Origin: Bacteroidales bacterium
GTDB lineage: Bacteria; Bacteroidota; Bacteroidia; Bacteroidales; UBA3824
Assembly (NCBI GenBank): GCA_017544805.1
Contig: JAFYDK010000123.1
Location: forward strand, 1-52,083
DNA: 52,083 bases
Direction of reading: 5' to 3'
This document shows, in pieces, positions 8,622 through 17,104 of this stretch. Made by a program: the position numbers and the translations under genes. Below the pieces are notes generated by a model that made no database searches, was not told the origin of the DNA, and worked only from the letters and a program-made list of their open reading frames with translations. The number at the start of each line of letters is the position of its first letter. The stretch's first letter is position 1.

Positions 8622-10379
8622 ATGAACTTTTTAAATAATTTAGCGGAATTGTTCGTTTACAAAGAGGACAGTCCGCTTATTTTCAGCAGCGGACAGTTTT
8701 TGTTACTGTTCATTGTTTTTTTAACGATTTATAATCTGATTTACAAACACAAAACGGCTGTATCACTTTATATAGTAGCGTTTAGTTTGTTTTTCTACTA
8801 TAAAAGCAGCGGCATTTATCTTTGGATTTTAGTAATGACAACCGCTTTGAGTTACTATTTCGGAAAACGTTTGTCTGAGGCAAAAACCGAAACCAAACGC
8901 AAACTTTGGCTCATCTTAGGCGTTGTGTTACCGCTTTTGGATTTAGCATATTACAAATATACTAACTTCCTGATTTTCAACTTTTCGCAAATCATCGGAG
9001 AAAATTTTGCATTCCATGAAATATTTTTGCCAATAGGTATTTCGTTTTATACTTTTCAAAGTTTAAGTTACATCATAGACGTTTACCGAAAAAATGTAGA
9101 ACCAGCAAAAAATATTTTGGATTTTGCATTTTATCTAACGTTTTTTCCGCAACTGGTTGCCGGGCCTATCGTAAAAGCGAATTTATTTTTGCCGCAGTTA
9201 GAAAAAACACCCGAAGTCAATATGAATCAAGCATATACAGGACTTTGGATGATAATACTCGGACTATTTAAAAAGGCTGTTATCGCCGATTATATTGCGC
9301 AATACAACGATTTGATTTTTGCCGCGCCGCAAAATTATAACGGTTTTGAAAACTTGATGGCGGTTTACGGTTATGCTTTGCAAATTTTCTGCGACTTTTC
9401 GGGCTATTCGGATATGGCAATCGGAATCGGCAAAATTATGGGTTATGATTTAGGCGTAAACTTTTTATCACCGTACAAAAGCGTTAATGTTACGGAATTT
9501 TGGCGGCGTTGGCATATTTCACTCTCAAGTTGGTTAAGAGAATATCTTTATATTCCCCTTGGCGGTAACAGAGAAGTTTCGGCGTTTTCGGTGTATTCCG
9601 TACCGGTAATTTTGATTTTGATTTCGGCTCTAAACTGCTCATTACCATACACTTTGACGTTAACGCTAATTGCTATTTTAGGCATAATGGCATACAAAAC
9701 GAAAAAGAATTTTTTGGTCGTTTTAACGCTTGCTTTGGCGACGGTTTTTGCAGTTGCGGTCTTCAACGAATCTGTTTTTTGCTCTATAACGGTTGCTGTC
9801 TGCATTATTGTTTGGATAATTTCGATAGCAAAACCCGAGACCTCAAAAATGATTAAAACCGACATTAACTTGCTGCTAACCATGTTGATAGGCGGATTGT
9901 GGCACGGTGCGTCGTGGAAATTTGTTTTTTGGGGCGGCGTTCACGGTATCGCCCTTGGTATTGACAAATTGTTTAAAAAGATTTTGCCGGAAAACAACAA
10001 GATTGTAACGTTTGTTTCATGGCTTTTAACATTCAATTTTGTGGTTTTTCTGTGGATGTTTTTCCGCGCTAATGACATTGAAAATGAGGGAATTATTTTT
10101 TCCGCTTTTGAAGTTCCGTTCGTGATGTTAAACCAAATTTTCAATGATTTTGACATAACGTTTTTCAAACATTTTTGGGACGCAAGAGCCTTGTGGATAG
10201 TTTTGACAGCCTTCGGATTTATTTGTCATGCGATACCTGAAAAAACGGCTGGAAAAATTCAAGACATTTTCATAAAATCGAATATTATCGTTAAGATTTT
10301 AGTGCTTCTAATTGTAATTCAATTAGTTATACAATTTCAAAACGAAACGGTACAACCGTTTATTTATTTCCAATTCTAA
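8622..10379 (+). CDS. MBOAT-family membrane O-acyltransferase (AlgI/DltB-like)
   Basis: A 585-residue polytopic membrane protein with about a dozen hydrophobic helices. The central part carries MBOAT hallmarks: LPIGISFYTFQSLSYIIDVYR, FPQLVAGPIVKA, FCDFSGYSDMAIGIGKIMG, the re-entrant NVTEFWRRWHISLSSWLREYLYIPLGGNR, and the catalytic His region LIGGLWHGASWKFVFWGGVHG. AlgI-type enzymes move acetyl groups from the cytoplasm onto extracellular polysaccharides, usually with a periplasmic partner, which is not seen here. It is longer than typical (about 480-520 residues) because extra hydrophobic helices lie at about 325-400, between the WRRWH and HGASW motifs. The acceptor polymer is unknown. Confidence 0.9.
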   Translation: MNFLNNLAELFVYKEDSPLIFSSGQFLLLFIVFLTIYNLIYKHKTAVSLYIVAFSLFFYYKSSGIYLWILVMTTALSYYFGKRLSEAKTETKRKLWLILGVVLPLLDLAYYKYTNFLIFNFSQIIGENFAFHEIFLPIGISFYTFQSLSYIIDVYRKNVEPAKNILDFAFYLTFFPQLVAGPIVKANLFLPQLEKTPEVNMNQAYTGLWMIILGLFKKAVIADYIAQYNDLIFAAPQNYNGFENLMAVYGYALQIFCDFSGYSDMAIGIGKIMGYDLGVNFLSPYKSVNVTEFWRRWHISLSSWLREYLYIPLGGNREVSAFSVYSVPVILILISALNCSLPYTLTLTLIAILGIMAYKTKKNFLVVLTLALATVFAVAVFNESVFCSITVAVCIIVWIISIAKPETSKMIKTDINLLLTMLIGGLWHGASWKFVFWGGVHGIALGIDKLFKKILPENNKIVTFVSWLLTFNFVVFLWMFFRANDIENEGIIFSAFEVPFVMLNQIFNDFDITFFKHFWDARALWIVLTAFGFICHAIPEKTAGKIQDIFIKSNIIVKILVLLIVIQLVIQFQNETVQPFIYFQF

Positions 10380-10381
10380 TG

Positions 10382-10427
10382 AAAAAAAACGGTTACTGCG
10401 ACTAATTCACAGCAACCGTTTTTTTTA
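10382..10427. terminator. Bidirectional terminator between the acyltransferase gene and trpD
   Basis: An A-run, AACGGTT, an inner CTG/CAG pair, AACCGTT and a T-run form a hairpin with U-tracts in both directions. It serves the plus-strand MBOAT gene and the minus-strand trp operon, which converge here. Confidence 0.85.
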
Positions 10428-10441
10428 TTATCCTTCTTTTT

Positions 10442-11437
10442 TTAAGAATTTAATTCGATATATTTTTTCAAAACTTGTAACGCTTTGCCGCTTTCGAGAG
10501 ATTCTTTTGCTTCGATAAAACATTCAGAAAGTGGTTTTTTCGGACAAATGCAGTTGATTGCAAAAGCAGCATTTGCAAGCACCACATTCCGCTGAGATTC
10601 AGAGGCTTGATTTTGCAAAACATTGTCAAAAATTGCCTTTGCCTCTTGCTTTGTATTGCCGCCGAAAATTTCCTCAGGCTTGATAGCGGGGAAATTAATT
10701 TCGTCGCTTTCAAAGATTTTTTCGATTTTTGACGATGTGATTTTAAAGTCCGTGGTCAGCGAAATTTCGTCGTAACCGTCCAAAGAATTTACAATCATAT
10801 AACCCTCACTGATTTGTTGTAATACATTGTGATACAATCTCATCTGGTCTAACGTTGCCGTTCCGAGAACCTGATATTGTGGTTTGCAAGGATTGACAAT
10901 CGGTCCTAAAAGATTGAAACACGTCGGCACTTTAAGGGCTTTTCTAACGGGTGCGACAAATTTCATCGCATGCGCAAAAAGCGGTGCGTGCATGTAAACG
11001 AAATTGCAGTTTTCGAGCGAATTTTTCAATTTTTGGTTGTCAGCGGTGAATTTTACGCCGTGTTCTTCCAAAACGTTACCCGCCCCTGAAACCGATGTAG
11101 CGGCATAATTTCCATGTTTTGCAACCTTGTAACCCGCACCGGCGACAACAAAGCACGAACAAGTTGAAATGTTAAAAGTGTTTTTTCCATCGCCGCCCGT
11201 CCCAACAATATCAACGACCTTGTACGGAGAGAAATCGACCGGCGTACCCGTCGCTAAAATGCCGTCGCGAAGTCCTAACAACTCATCAACGGTGATTGAA
11301 CGCATCTGAACACCGATTAAAAAACCGGCAATCTGCTCGTTAGAAAATTTATTTTCGGTGATACCGATTAAAATATTTTTTGCCTCTTCACGGCTGAATG
11401 TCTCGCCGGAGATAAGACGTTCTAAAATTTCCTTCAT
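10442..11437 (-). CDS. trpD: Anthranilate phosphoribosyltransferase
   Basis: A 331-residue enzyme that transfers phosphoribose from PRPP to anthranilate, the second step of tryptophan synthesis. The diphosphate-binding loop GTGGDGKNTFNIST is at residues 79-92 and the KHGN anthranilate/PRPP motif at 107-110. The normal family length is 330-350. It is the last gene of the minus-strand trpE-trpG-trpD unit, 43 bp after trpG, and is followed at once by a bidirectional terminator. trpC, trpF, trpB and trpA are not next to it, so the pathway is split in this genome or the remaining genes lie elsewhere. Confidence 0.96.
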   Translation of the reverse strand: MKEILERLISGETFSREEAKNILIGITENKFSNEQIAGFLIGVQMRSITVDELLGLRDGILATGTPVDFSPYKVVDIVGTGGDGKNTFNISTCSCFVVAGAGYKVAKHGNYAATSVSGAGNVLEEHGVKFTADNQKLKNSLENCNFVYMHAPLFAHAMKFVAPVRKALKVPTCFNLLGPIVNPCKPQYQVLGTATLDQMRLYHNVLQQISEGYMIVNSLDGYDEISLTTDFKITSSKIEKIFESDEINFPAIKPEEIFGGNTKQEAKAIFDNVLQNQASESQRNVVLANAAFAINCICPKKPLSECFIEAKESLESGKALQVLKKYIELNS

Positions 11438-11449
11438 TTTTTTAATTCC

Positions 11450-11504
11450 AAATTATAAATTGTGAATTGTGAATTATGAATTACGAATTATGAATTATGA
11501 ATTG
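11450..11504. repeat. 7-bp tandem repeat across the 3' end of trpG
   Basis: About eight head-to-tail copies of a 7-bp unit, (A/G)AATT(A/G)(T/C), run through the trpG-trpD gap and into the last eight codons of trpG, whose C-terminal residues and stop codon are made of repeat units. The unit is not a multiple of three, so a copy-number change would alter the trpG tail and the spacing to trpD. Confidence 0.75.
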
Positions 11505-12050
11505 TTTCAGAATCTCTTTTCCTTTGGGTGTTAAAACGCTTTCGGGATGAAATTGTATTCCATGAACATCTAATTCTCTGTGTTTTAAGCCCATAATCTG
11601 TCCCTCAGGACTTTCTGCGGTGATTTCCAAACAATCTGGCAAACCCTCTTTGTCAACAACCCAAGAATGATACCTTCCAACTTCGATTTCAGATGGTAAA
11701 CCGCTAAAAATATAATCGTTAGAGTTTAATTTACAAGGAGTTGCAACACCGTGAAAAACTTCCGTCAAATTCGTGAGTTTTCCGCCAAAGACCTCTCCTA
11801 TCGCTTGATGACCAAGGCATACACCGAGAATCGGCTTTTTGTCAGCATATTCTTTGATAACATCAAGCAAAAGTCCTGCCTCAGAAGGAATACCCGGTCC
11901 GGGCGAAAGAATAATTTTATCAAACCCGCAGAGTTCTTTTAATTTAAACTTATCGTTTCTAATAACCTGACAATCAAAGCCTAATGCCTTTACATAACCG
12001 AACAAATTGTAAGTAAACGAATCGTAATTATCTATAATAACTATTTTCAT
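11481..12050 (-). CDS. trpG: Anthranilate synthase component II (glutamine amidotransferase)
   Basis: A 189-residue class I glutamine amidotransferase that supplies ammonia to TrpE. The N-terminus IVIIDNYDSFTYNL, the oxyanion strand SPGPGIPSEAG, the nucleophile elbow GVCLGHQAIGE (catalytic Cys) and the HGIQFHPES segment (catalytic His and Glu) are all present. It lies between trpE (32 bp upstream) and trpD. Its last residues (IIHNS) are encoded by a 7-bp tandem repeat that continues into the intergenic gap, so the natural C-terminus may vary between strains. Confidence 0.96.
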   Translation of the reverse strand: MKIVIIDNYDSFTYNLFGYVKALGFDCQVIRNDKFKLKELCGFDKIILSPGPGIPSEAGLLLDVIKEYADKKPILGVCLGHQAIGEVFGGKLTNLTEVFHGVATPCKLNSNDYIFSGLPSEIEVGRYHSWVVDKEGLPDCLEITAESPEGQIMGLKHRELDVHGIQFHPESVLTPKGKEILKQFIIHNS

Positions 12051-12082
12051 TTTTTCGTGGTTTTTGTGGTTTTCGTAATAAA

Positions 12083-13474
12083 TTAATATTCCTGAGCCAT
12101 AGCGACGGCTTTTCGTAATGCGCCGAGCTTGTTATTAACCTCTTGAAGCTCATATTCGGGGTCGGATTTTGCGACTATTCCGCCGCCCGCCTGAAACCAA
12201 AGTTCGTTATTTCTTGCAACAAATGTGCGGATTGTAATTGCTTGATTCAGAGTACCGTCAAGTCCTAAAAATCCGATACAGCCACCGTAAATTCCACGAT
12301 TGTGCGGTTCAATTTCGGAGATTAATTGCATTGCGCGGACTTTTGGTGCACCGCTCAAAGTACCTGCCGGAAAAGTATCAATAAAAGTTTTAACAGGTTG
12401 AGCCCCATTTCTCATATCACCGCTGACACGGCTAACAAGGTGGATTACGTGCGAATAAAACTGCATATCTTTGTAAAAATCTACTTTCACGTTGTCGCAG
12501 TTTCTGTTCAAATCGTTACGGGCGAGGTCTACGAGCATAACGTGTTCGGCATTTTCTTTCGGATCGTTGCGCAAATACTCAGCGTTTTTGCGATCTTCAT
12601 CGGGGTTGCCGGTGCGTTTTGTAGTGCCTGCAATCGGGTCAATGTATGCCCTGCCGTTTTCGATTCTGCAATGCGTTTCGGGCGAAGAACCGAAAATTCT
12701 AAAACCTCCAAAATCAAAATAAAACAAATACGGAGAAGGATTAATTGAACGCAAAGCCCTATAAAGTTTGAAATCATCGCCCTCGTATCTCTGTATAAAT
12801 CTGCGAGATAACACGATTTGAAAAACATCACCGCGTTTGCAATGAGCAATACCTTTTTTAATGTTTTCTTTGTGCTGCTCATCCGTAATCGTTGAAACCG
12901 TTTCGCCGACAGCATGAAAATTATCGGTTCTGACACCTGCCTTTGCTAATAGTTTTTCGACTTGCGTGATTTTGTCCTCATCGTTTTGCGTTAAATCTAC
13001 GATAGTAAGTTTTGACGAGAAATGATTGAAAACCAGCACTGTACGAAACAAAACGTAAAGCATATCGGGAGCGTCGTTTTCGTCCATGACAGAATCTTTG
13101 ACGGGGATATTTTCAAAATATCTGACGGCGTTGAAAGCGGTGTAACCATAAAGTCCCGTATAATTGGAATTTTCGCCTTCTACTAAGAAGTTTTTTAAGA
13201 ACTCGTTTAACGCATCTTGAACGGTGTAATCATCTGAAATTTCGTGCGTTATAGTTTTTCCGTCGGGATATTTCAGAACGGCTTTTCCGTGATTGACGGC
13301 AATAGAAGCAAGCGGATAAATGCCGATAAACGAGCGCGAATTTTCTTTTGAATGATAATCGTTAGATTCCATTAACGCACTCTGAACGCCTGAATCTCTG
13401 AGCCTTAAATACGCACTTACTGGCGTATACAAATCGCTCAAAATAGTTTTGGATTTAGTCTGGTACTTAAACAT
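12083..13474 (-). CDS. trpE: Anthranilate synthase component I
   Basis: A 463-residue chorismate-using enzyme that, with TrpG, makes anthranilate. Chorismate-binding motifs are intact: DVFQIVLSRRF, FRIFGSSPETH, IDPIAGTTKRTG, ENAEHVMLVDLARND, FPAGTLSGAPK and GCIGFLG. Near the N-terminus ALMES stands where other TrpE proteins have LLES, the serine that contributes to tryptophan feedback binding. It is the first structural gene of the trp unit. The ATG is 37 bp after the attenuator terminator hairpin, and a Trp-rich leader peptide lies upstream, so it appears to be controlled both by attenuation and by feedback. Confidence 0.97.
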   Translation of the reverse strand: MFKYQTKSKTILSDLYTPVSAYLRLRDSGVQSALMESNDYHSKENSRSFIGIYPLASIAVNHGKAVLKYPDGKTITHEISDDYTVQDALNEFLKNFLVEGENSNYTGLYGYTAFNAVRYFENIPVKDSVMDENDAPDMLYVLFRTVLVFNHFSSKLTIVDLTQNDEDKITQVEKLLAKAGVRTDNFHAVGETVSTITDEQHKENIKKGIAHCKRGDVFQIVLSRRFIQRYEGDDFKLYRALRSINPSPYLFYFDFGGFRIFGSSPETHCRIENGRAYIDPIAGTTKRTGNPDEDRKNAEYLRNDPKENAEHVMLVDLARNDLNRNCDNVKVDFYKDMQFYSHVIHLVSRVSGDMRNGAQPVKTFIDTFPAGTLSGAPKVRAMQLISEIEPHNRGIYGGCIGFLGLDGTLNQAITIRTFVARNNELWFQAGGGIVAKSDPEYELQEVNNKLGALRKAVAMAQEY

Positions 13475-13510
13475 TTTTGTTACTTTTTTTAAAAATTATT
13501 GCCAAAACAA

Positions 13511-13549
13511 AAAAAAGGTCTGTCAGTGAGAACTAACAGACCTTTTTTT
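13511..13549 (-). terminator. trp attenuator terminator hairpin
   Basis: A stem of AGGTCTGT/ACAGACCT (13516-13523 with 13536-13543) extended by facing A and T runs, giving a strong terminator on the minus strand just before trpE. The loop contains TCTCAC in the transcript sense (13531-13526), which pairs exactly with GTGAGA at 13591-13586 in the upstream leader. This offers an alternative, antiterminating structure. Confidence 0.85.
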
Positions 13550-13587
13550 CTAATTTTCTATCTTAGTACATATATAAGGTAATCGTC

Positions 13588-13647
13588 TCACGAATTTTTA
13601 TTCCGTAAGCGCCACCACCAATTGTTATATGTAGAAAAATTTTTCAT
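13588..13647 (-). CDS. trpL: trp operon leader peptide with three consecutive Trp codons
   Basis: A 19-codon frame that starts ATG AAA AAT TTT, contains TGG TGG TGG at codons 10-12, and ends in TGA. It lies about 115 bp upstream of trpE and just before the terminator hairpin. Three Trp codons in a row in so short a frame are very unlikely by chance. The stop codon overlaps GTGAGA, which can pair with the terminator loop. A ribosome that finishes the peptide would cover this segment and let the terminator form. A ribosome stalled at the Trp codons would leave it free to block termination. This is classic transcriptional attenuation by uncharged tRNA-Trp. Confidence 0.85.
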   Translation of the reverse strand: MKNFSTYNNWWWRLRNKNS

Positions 13648-13831
13648 TTTGTCGTTTGTAATTAACGCCGCAAAGTAAAAGAGAATTTTTGAAATAAAAA
13701 AATTTTTTTATACTTTTTTGCACAAAAATAATGATTATATATTTTCGGGCACGTAATTTAACAAAGAAAAAAGCTTTATAAATTCAGCCGAATTCGACCA
13801 AAATTCAGAAATTTGACTAAAGTTTTTTCTC

Positions 13832-15469
13832 TTATTTTTTTCTCTCCAACTCGTGAAGATTTTCCAAACGTTTTGTTTCCAAAAATTCATAAATTCCGCA
13901 AAGATGCTCTTTTACTTTTTGATGTCCGAACTCATAAACCTTTGTAACTAAACCGTCAAGAAAATCTCTGTCGTGGCTGACAACGATTAACGTTCCGTCA
14001 AATTCCTTTAAAGCCTGTTTCAAAACGTCTTTCGTCTTAATGTCCAAATGGTTTGTCGGCTCATCAAGGATTAGGAAATTAACGGGTTCTAACAATAATC
14101 TCAAAATTGCAAGCCTTGTTCTCTCTCCACCGCTCAAGACCTTGACTTTCTTGTCAATTGCCTCGCCCGAAAACATAAACGCGCCCAACATATCTTTGAT
14201 TTTGGTTCTGATGTCGCCCTTTGCAATGTCATCAATCGTCTGAAAAACCGTTAAGTTTTCATCCAACAAAGAAGCCTGATTTTGAGCAAAATACCCGATT
14301 TTAACATTATGACCGAGCTGAAGTTTTCCTTCAAATTCGAGTTCGCCCATAATACATTTTACGAGTGTTGATTTTCCCTCGCCGTTACGACCGACAAAAG
14401 CCACTTTGTCGCCCCTTTGAATCGTAAAACCGGCATCTTTAAAAATAGTTTTTTCACCGAAACTTTTTTTAACACCCTCGGCAATTACGGGATATTGTCC
14501 TGACCTCGGCGAAGGAGGAAACCTCAATTTCAAAGCACTCGTATCCTCTTCATCGACCTCGATAATTTGCAGTTTTTCAAGCATTTTGACACGGGACTGA
14601 ACTTGCAACGTTTTTGAATACGTACCTTTGAAACGCTCAATAAAATCTTTGGTTTCTTGAATCATTTTTTGCTGTTCCTCGTACTGTTTCTGCTGTTGCT
14701 GACGACGTTCCTGTCTTAAAACAAGATATTGAGAATAAGGAGCTTTGTAATCATAAATTCTGCCCATAGTAACCTCAATAGTCCTTGTCGTTATTGAATC
14801 AACAAATTTTTTATCGTGCGAAATCACAACAACCGCCTTTGCACTTTCTTTTATAAAATCCTCAAGCCACTGAATCGACTCGATGTCAAGGTGGTTTGTC
14901 GGCTCGTCAAGAAGCAAAACATCGGGATTTTTTAGCAGAAGTTTTGCGAGTTCTATTCTCATACGCCAGCCGCCCGAAAAATCCGAAGTCGGACGGTTAA
15001 AGTCCTCACGTTCAAAACCTAAACCCATCAACGTTCTTTCAACATCTTCGTCAAAATGCACGTTGTCGATAGCGTAAAATTTCTCGCTGAGCGAACTTAC
15101 TTTTTCGATTAATTTCATATAATCGTCGCTTTCGTAATCGGTACGTGTTGAAAGTTCTTCGTTGAGACGGTCAATTTCTTTTTCGGCTTCTTTTATGTAA
15201 TTGAATACTTGCGCTGTTTCTTCAAAAACAGTTCTATGGTCTTCAGTCATAAGGTGTTGCGGAAGATAAGCCACAACCGTATCTTTAGGAACGGTAACAA
15301 CACCGCGCGAAGGTGTACGTTCTCCGGCAAGAATTTTCAAAAGCGTAGATTTTCCCGCGCCGTTTTTGCCCATAAGAGCGATTCTGTCCTTTTCGTTAAT
15401 CTGAAACGATATATCTTTGAAAAGTGTTGTGCCGCCGAATTCAACGGCTAAGTTTTCTGCTGAAATCAT
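13832..15469 (-). CDS. ABC-F family ATPase
   Basis: A 545-residue soluble protein with two ABC ATPase domains and no membrane segment, as in ribosome-associated ABC-F translation factors. Domain 1 has GKNGAGKST at 34-42, signature FSGGWRMRIELA and Walker B VLLLDEPTNHLD. The charged linker between the domains (about 230-310, Gln/Arg-rich then KTLQVQSRVKMLEKL) is the ABC_tran_Xtn segment that reaches toward the ribosomal P site. Domain 2 has GRNGEGKST, LSGGERTRLAIL and FLILDEPTNHLD. The most likely role is housekeeping relief of ribosome stalling (Uup/YdiF/EttA-like) rather than antibiotic protection, but sequence alone does not separate these. It appears to be a single transcription unit. Confidence 0.92.
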   Translation of the reverse strand: MISAENLAVEFGGTTLFKDISFQINEKDRIALMGKNGAGKSTLLKILAGERTPSRGVVTVPKDTVVAYLPQHLMTEDHRTVFEETAQVFNYIKEAEKEIDRLNEELSTRTDYESDDYMKLIEKVSSLSEKFYAIDNVHFDEDVERTLMGLGFEREDFNRPTSDFSGGWRMRIELAKLLLKNPDVLLLDEPTNHLDIESIQWLEDFIKESAKAVVVISHDKKFVDSITTRTIEVTMGRIYDYKAPYSQYLVLRQERRQQQQKQYEEQQKMIQETKDFIERFKGTYSKTLQVQSRVKMLEKLQIIEVDEEDTSALKLRFPPSPRSGQYPVIAEGVKKSFGEKTIFKDAGFTIQRGDKVAFVGRNGEGKSTLVKCIMGELEFEGKLQLGHNVKIGYFAQNQASLLDENLTVFQTIDDIAKGDIRTKIKDMLGAFMFSGEAIDKKVKVLSGGERTRLAILRLLLEPVNFLILDEPTNHLDIKTKDVLKQALKEFDGTLIVVSHDRDFLDGLVTKVYEFGHQKVKEHLCGIYEFLETKRLENLHELERKK

Positions 15470-15531
15470 TTAATGCTAAATTCTTTTTTCTTTTTAAAAA
15501 TTATATGCAAAAGTAATAAACTTTTCTGACA

Positions 15532-15570
15532 TAAAAAAAACGGAAACCTCATCAGATAAGATTTCCGTTC
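15532..15570 (-). terminator. Terminator after the OmpA-family gene
   Basis: A 7-bp stem ACGGAAA/TTTCCGT (15540-15546 with 15562-15568) whose minus-strand transcript runs into an eight-T tract at 15532-15539. It closes the giant-protein/OmpA operon about 45 bp after the OmpA stop codon. Confidence 0.75.
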
Positions 15571-15611
15571 TTTGTTATTAAATTCAAAGACTTTCTACAA
15601 AAAAACAGCTA

Positions 15612-17096
15612 TTACTTTATCACTCTGATTATAGCACAGCGGTTAATTTTGCGATTTTCTTCTGAAATATTAGGCACAATAGGTTCTTTCTCAGCAAAAC
15701 CCTTAATTTCAATTCTCAAAGGTCCTACACCACGTTTTATGAGTTCCGCCTTCAAAGCCTCCGCCCTTCTGATACTAAGTTGCATATTATTATTATGCGA
15801 ACCTAAATCGCAAGTATGCCCCTCTATCAAAATTCTACGGGTAGGATGACTTCTCATCGCAGCAGCTATATCATCAACTTTTTCCATCAATTTAGGATCA
15901 CCCGTTGCGGAATTCAAATTGAAATATATAGGCTCATTTGCATATACAAGTTCTTCAAATGTTAATTCCTTTTCATCTGATCCTACCTCTGAGGGTGGCG
16001 TATCTTGTGATTTTTTCAAATCATTGTTTTCATCCTCCAAATCACGGTTTTGATTCTTTAAATCACGGTTTTTGATTTCCAAATCATCATTCTCTTCCTG
16101 CAAACTATCCAAATCTCTTCTTAAATCGTCATTGCTTTGTTTCAAATCCTCAATATCGTCTTTAAGTTTTCTGACCTCTTGTTCACAGTCATAGGAAGGC
16201 TGTTCAGGTACTTTTTTGCCTTTGAGACGATAACTCAAACCAACCATAGCTCCAATGGTAAGAGGACGTATCTCCTGAGAAATTTTGGTTTGTGTTACGC
16301 CGTTATAAACCGATTTTGAATAATCATACAAAAAAACCTCATCAGCATTGTTCTGATTTGTTAATACTTTGTTGAAATAAAATCCGAAATTCAAGTCAAG
16401 ATTTTTGGTCAAACAATATCCTAAACCAAACTCTGCTCCCAAAGAGAAAAGATGTTTTTTTAAATCGGCATCACCTTTAAAATCTTTAAACTCTGAAAGC
16501 CCATGTTTAGGTAAATTTTCAACACCGTTTAAATTGACAAGAATTCCATCTTCCACTGATGTATAATCGGCTGAAGTATTAAAACTGTTTTTAGTTTCAA
16601 ATTTCTGCAAGAAAGAAAAATTATATGCGGCAGAGATTCCCGCATTGATTTTCCAATTTTTCTTTATCGGGAAACGTAGAAAAAAACCTACAGGCAAACT
16701 CATAAATTTTTCTTTCTGCTTTTCTTTTAAACCGGAATAATCGGTGGTATAATCTCGGGTCTTGTTTTCCAACATTATTTCATCGTCTTTGACCCCCATT
16801 TGAGTTTCTTCAAAATCAAGTTCTGAATTACTCCGCAAGGTAAAAAACGACAAACCGGCTCCTAAACCGAAATTTTTAGAAAAATAATAACGGTATCCTA
16901 AGCGGGAGAAAAAGCCCCCGCCCGGATTTTTATTACCGTATTTATCCATTTCATAACTGATATTGTTTAGTCCTGCGCCGAAATCAAAATGCACAACACC
17001 GCCTTTTTCGCAGATATTTTTGTTTTCAGGCTCTTGCGCTAAAACCGCTAATAAAGAAACCGCCCAAAATACAAATGTCAATATTATTTTTTTCAT
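15612..17096 (-). CDS. OmpA-family outer-membrane protein
   Basis: A 494-residue protein. Residues 1-21 form a signal peptide. About 30-295 is a likely outer-membrane beta-barrel with alternating GLGAGLSFF and LGYCLTKNLDLNFGF strands. About 300-370 is a heptad-rich coiled coil. The C-terminal 110 residues are an OmpA peptidoglycan-binding domain with ILIEGHTCDLGSHNNNMQLSIRRAEALKA (Asp and Arg that bind diaminopimelate) and VEIKGFAEKEPIV-like residues. It starts 8 bp after the giant surface protein gene and is presumably co-transcribed. It could anchor or stabilise the surface protein at the envelope; that pairing resembles other T9SS loci but is inferred only from position. Confidence 0.88.
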   Translation of the reverse strand: MKKIILTFVFWAVSLLAVLAQEPENKNICEKGGVVHFDFGAGLNNISYEMDKYGNKNPGGGFFSRLGYRYYFSKNFGLGAGLSFFTLRSNSELDFEETQMGVKDDEIMLENKTRDYTTDYSGLKEKQKEKFMSLPVGFFLRFPIKKNWKINAGISAAYNFSFLQKFETKNSFNTSADYTSVEDGILVNLNGVENLPKHGLSEFKDFKGDADLKKHLFSLGAEFGLGYCLTKNLDLNFGFYFNKVLTNQNNADEVFLYDYSKSVYNGVTQTKISQEIRPLTIGAMVGLSYRLKGKKVPEQPSYDCEQEVRKLKDDIEDLKQSNDDLRRDLDSLQEENDDLEIKNRDLKNQNRDLEDENNDLKKSQDTPPSEVGSDEKELTFEELVYANEPIYFNLNSATGDPKLMEKVDDIAAAMRSHPTRRILIEGHTCDLGSHNNNMQLSIRRAEALKAELIKRGVGPLRIEIKGFAEKEPIVPNISEENRKINRCAIIRVIK

Positions 17097-17104
17097 ATTG
17101 TTTC

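Noticed and set aside
13735..13831. Possible small RNA or riboswitch between ABC-F and trpL
   Set aside because: AT-rich with no strong fold apart from the trp leader structures, which account for the regulation.
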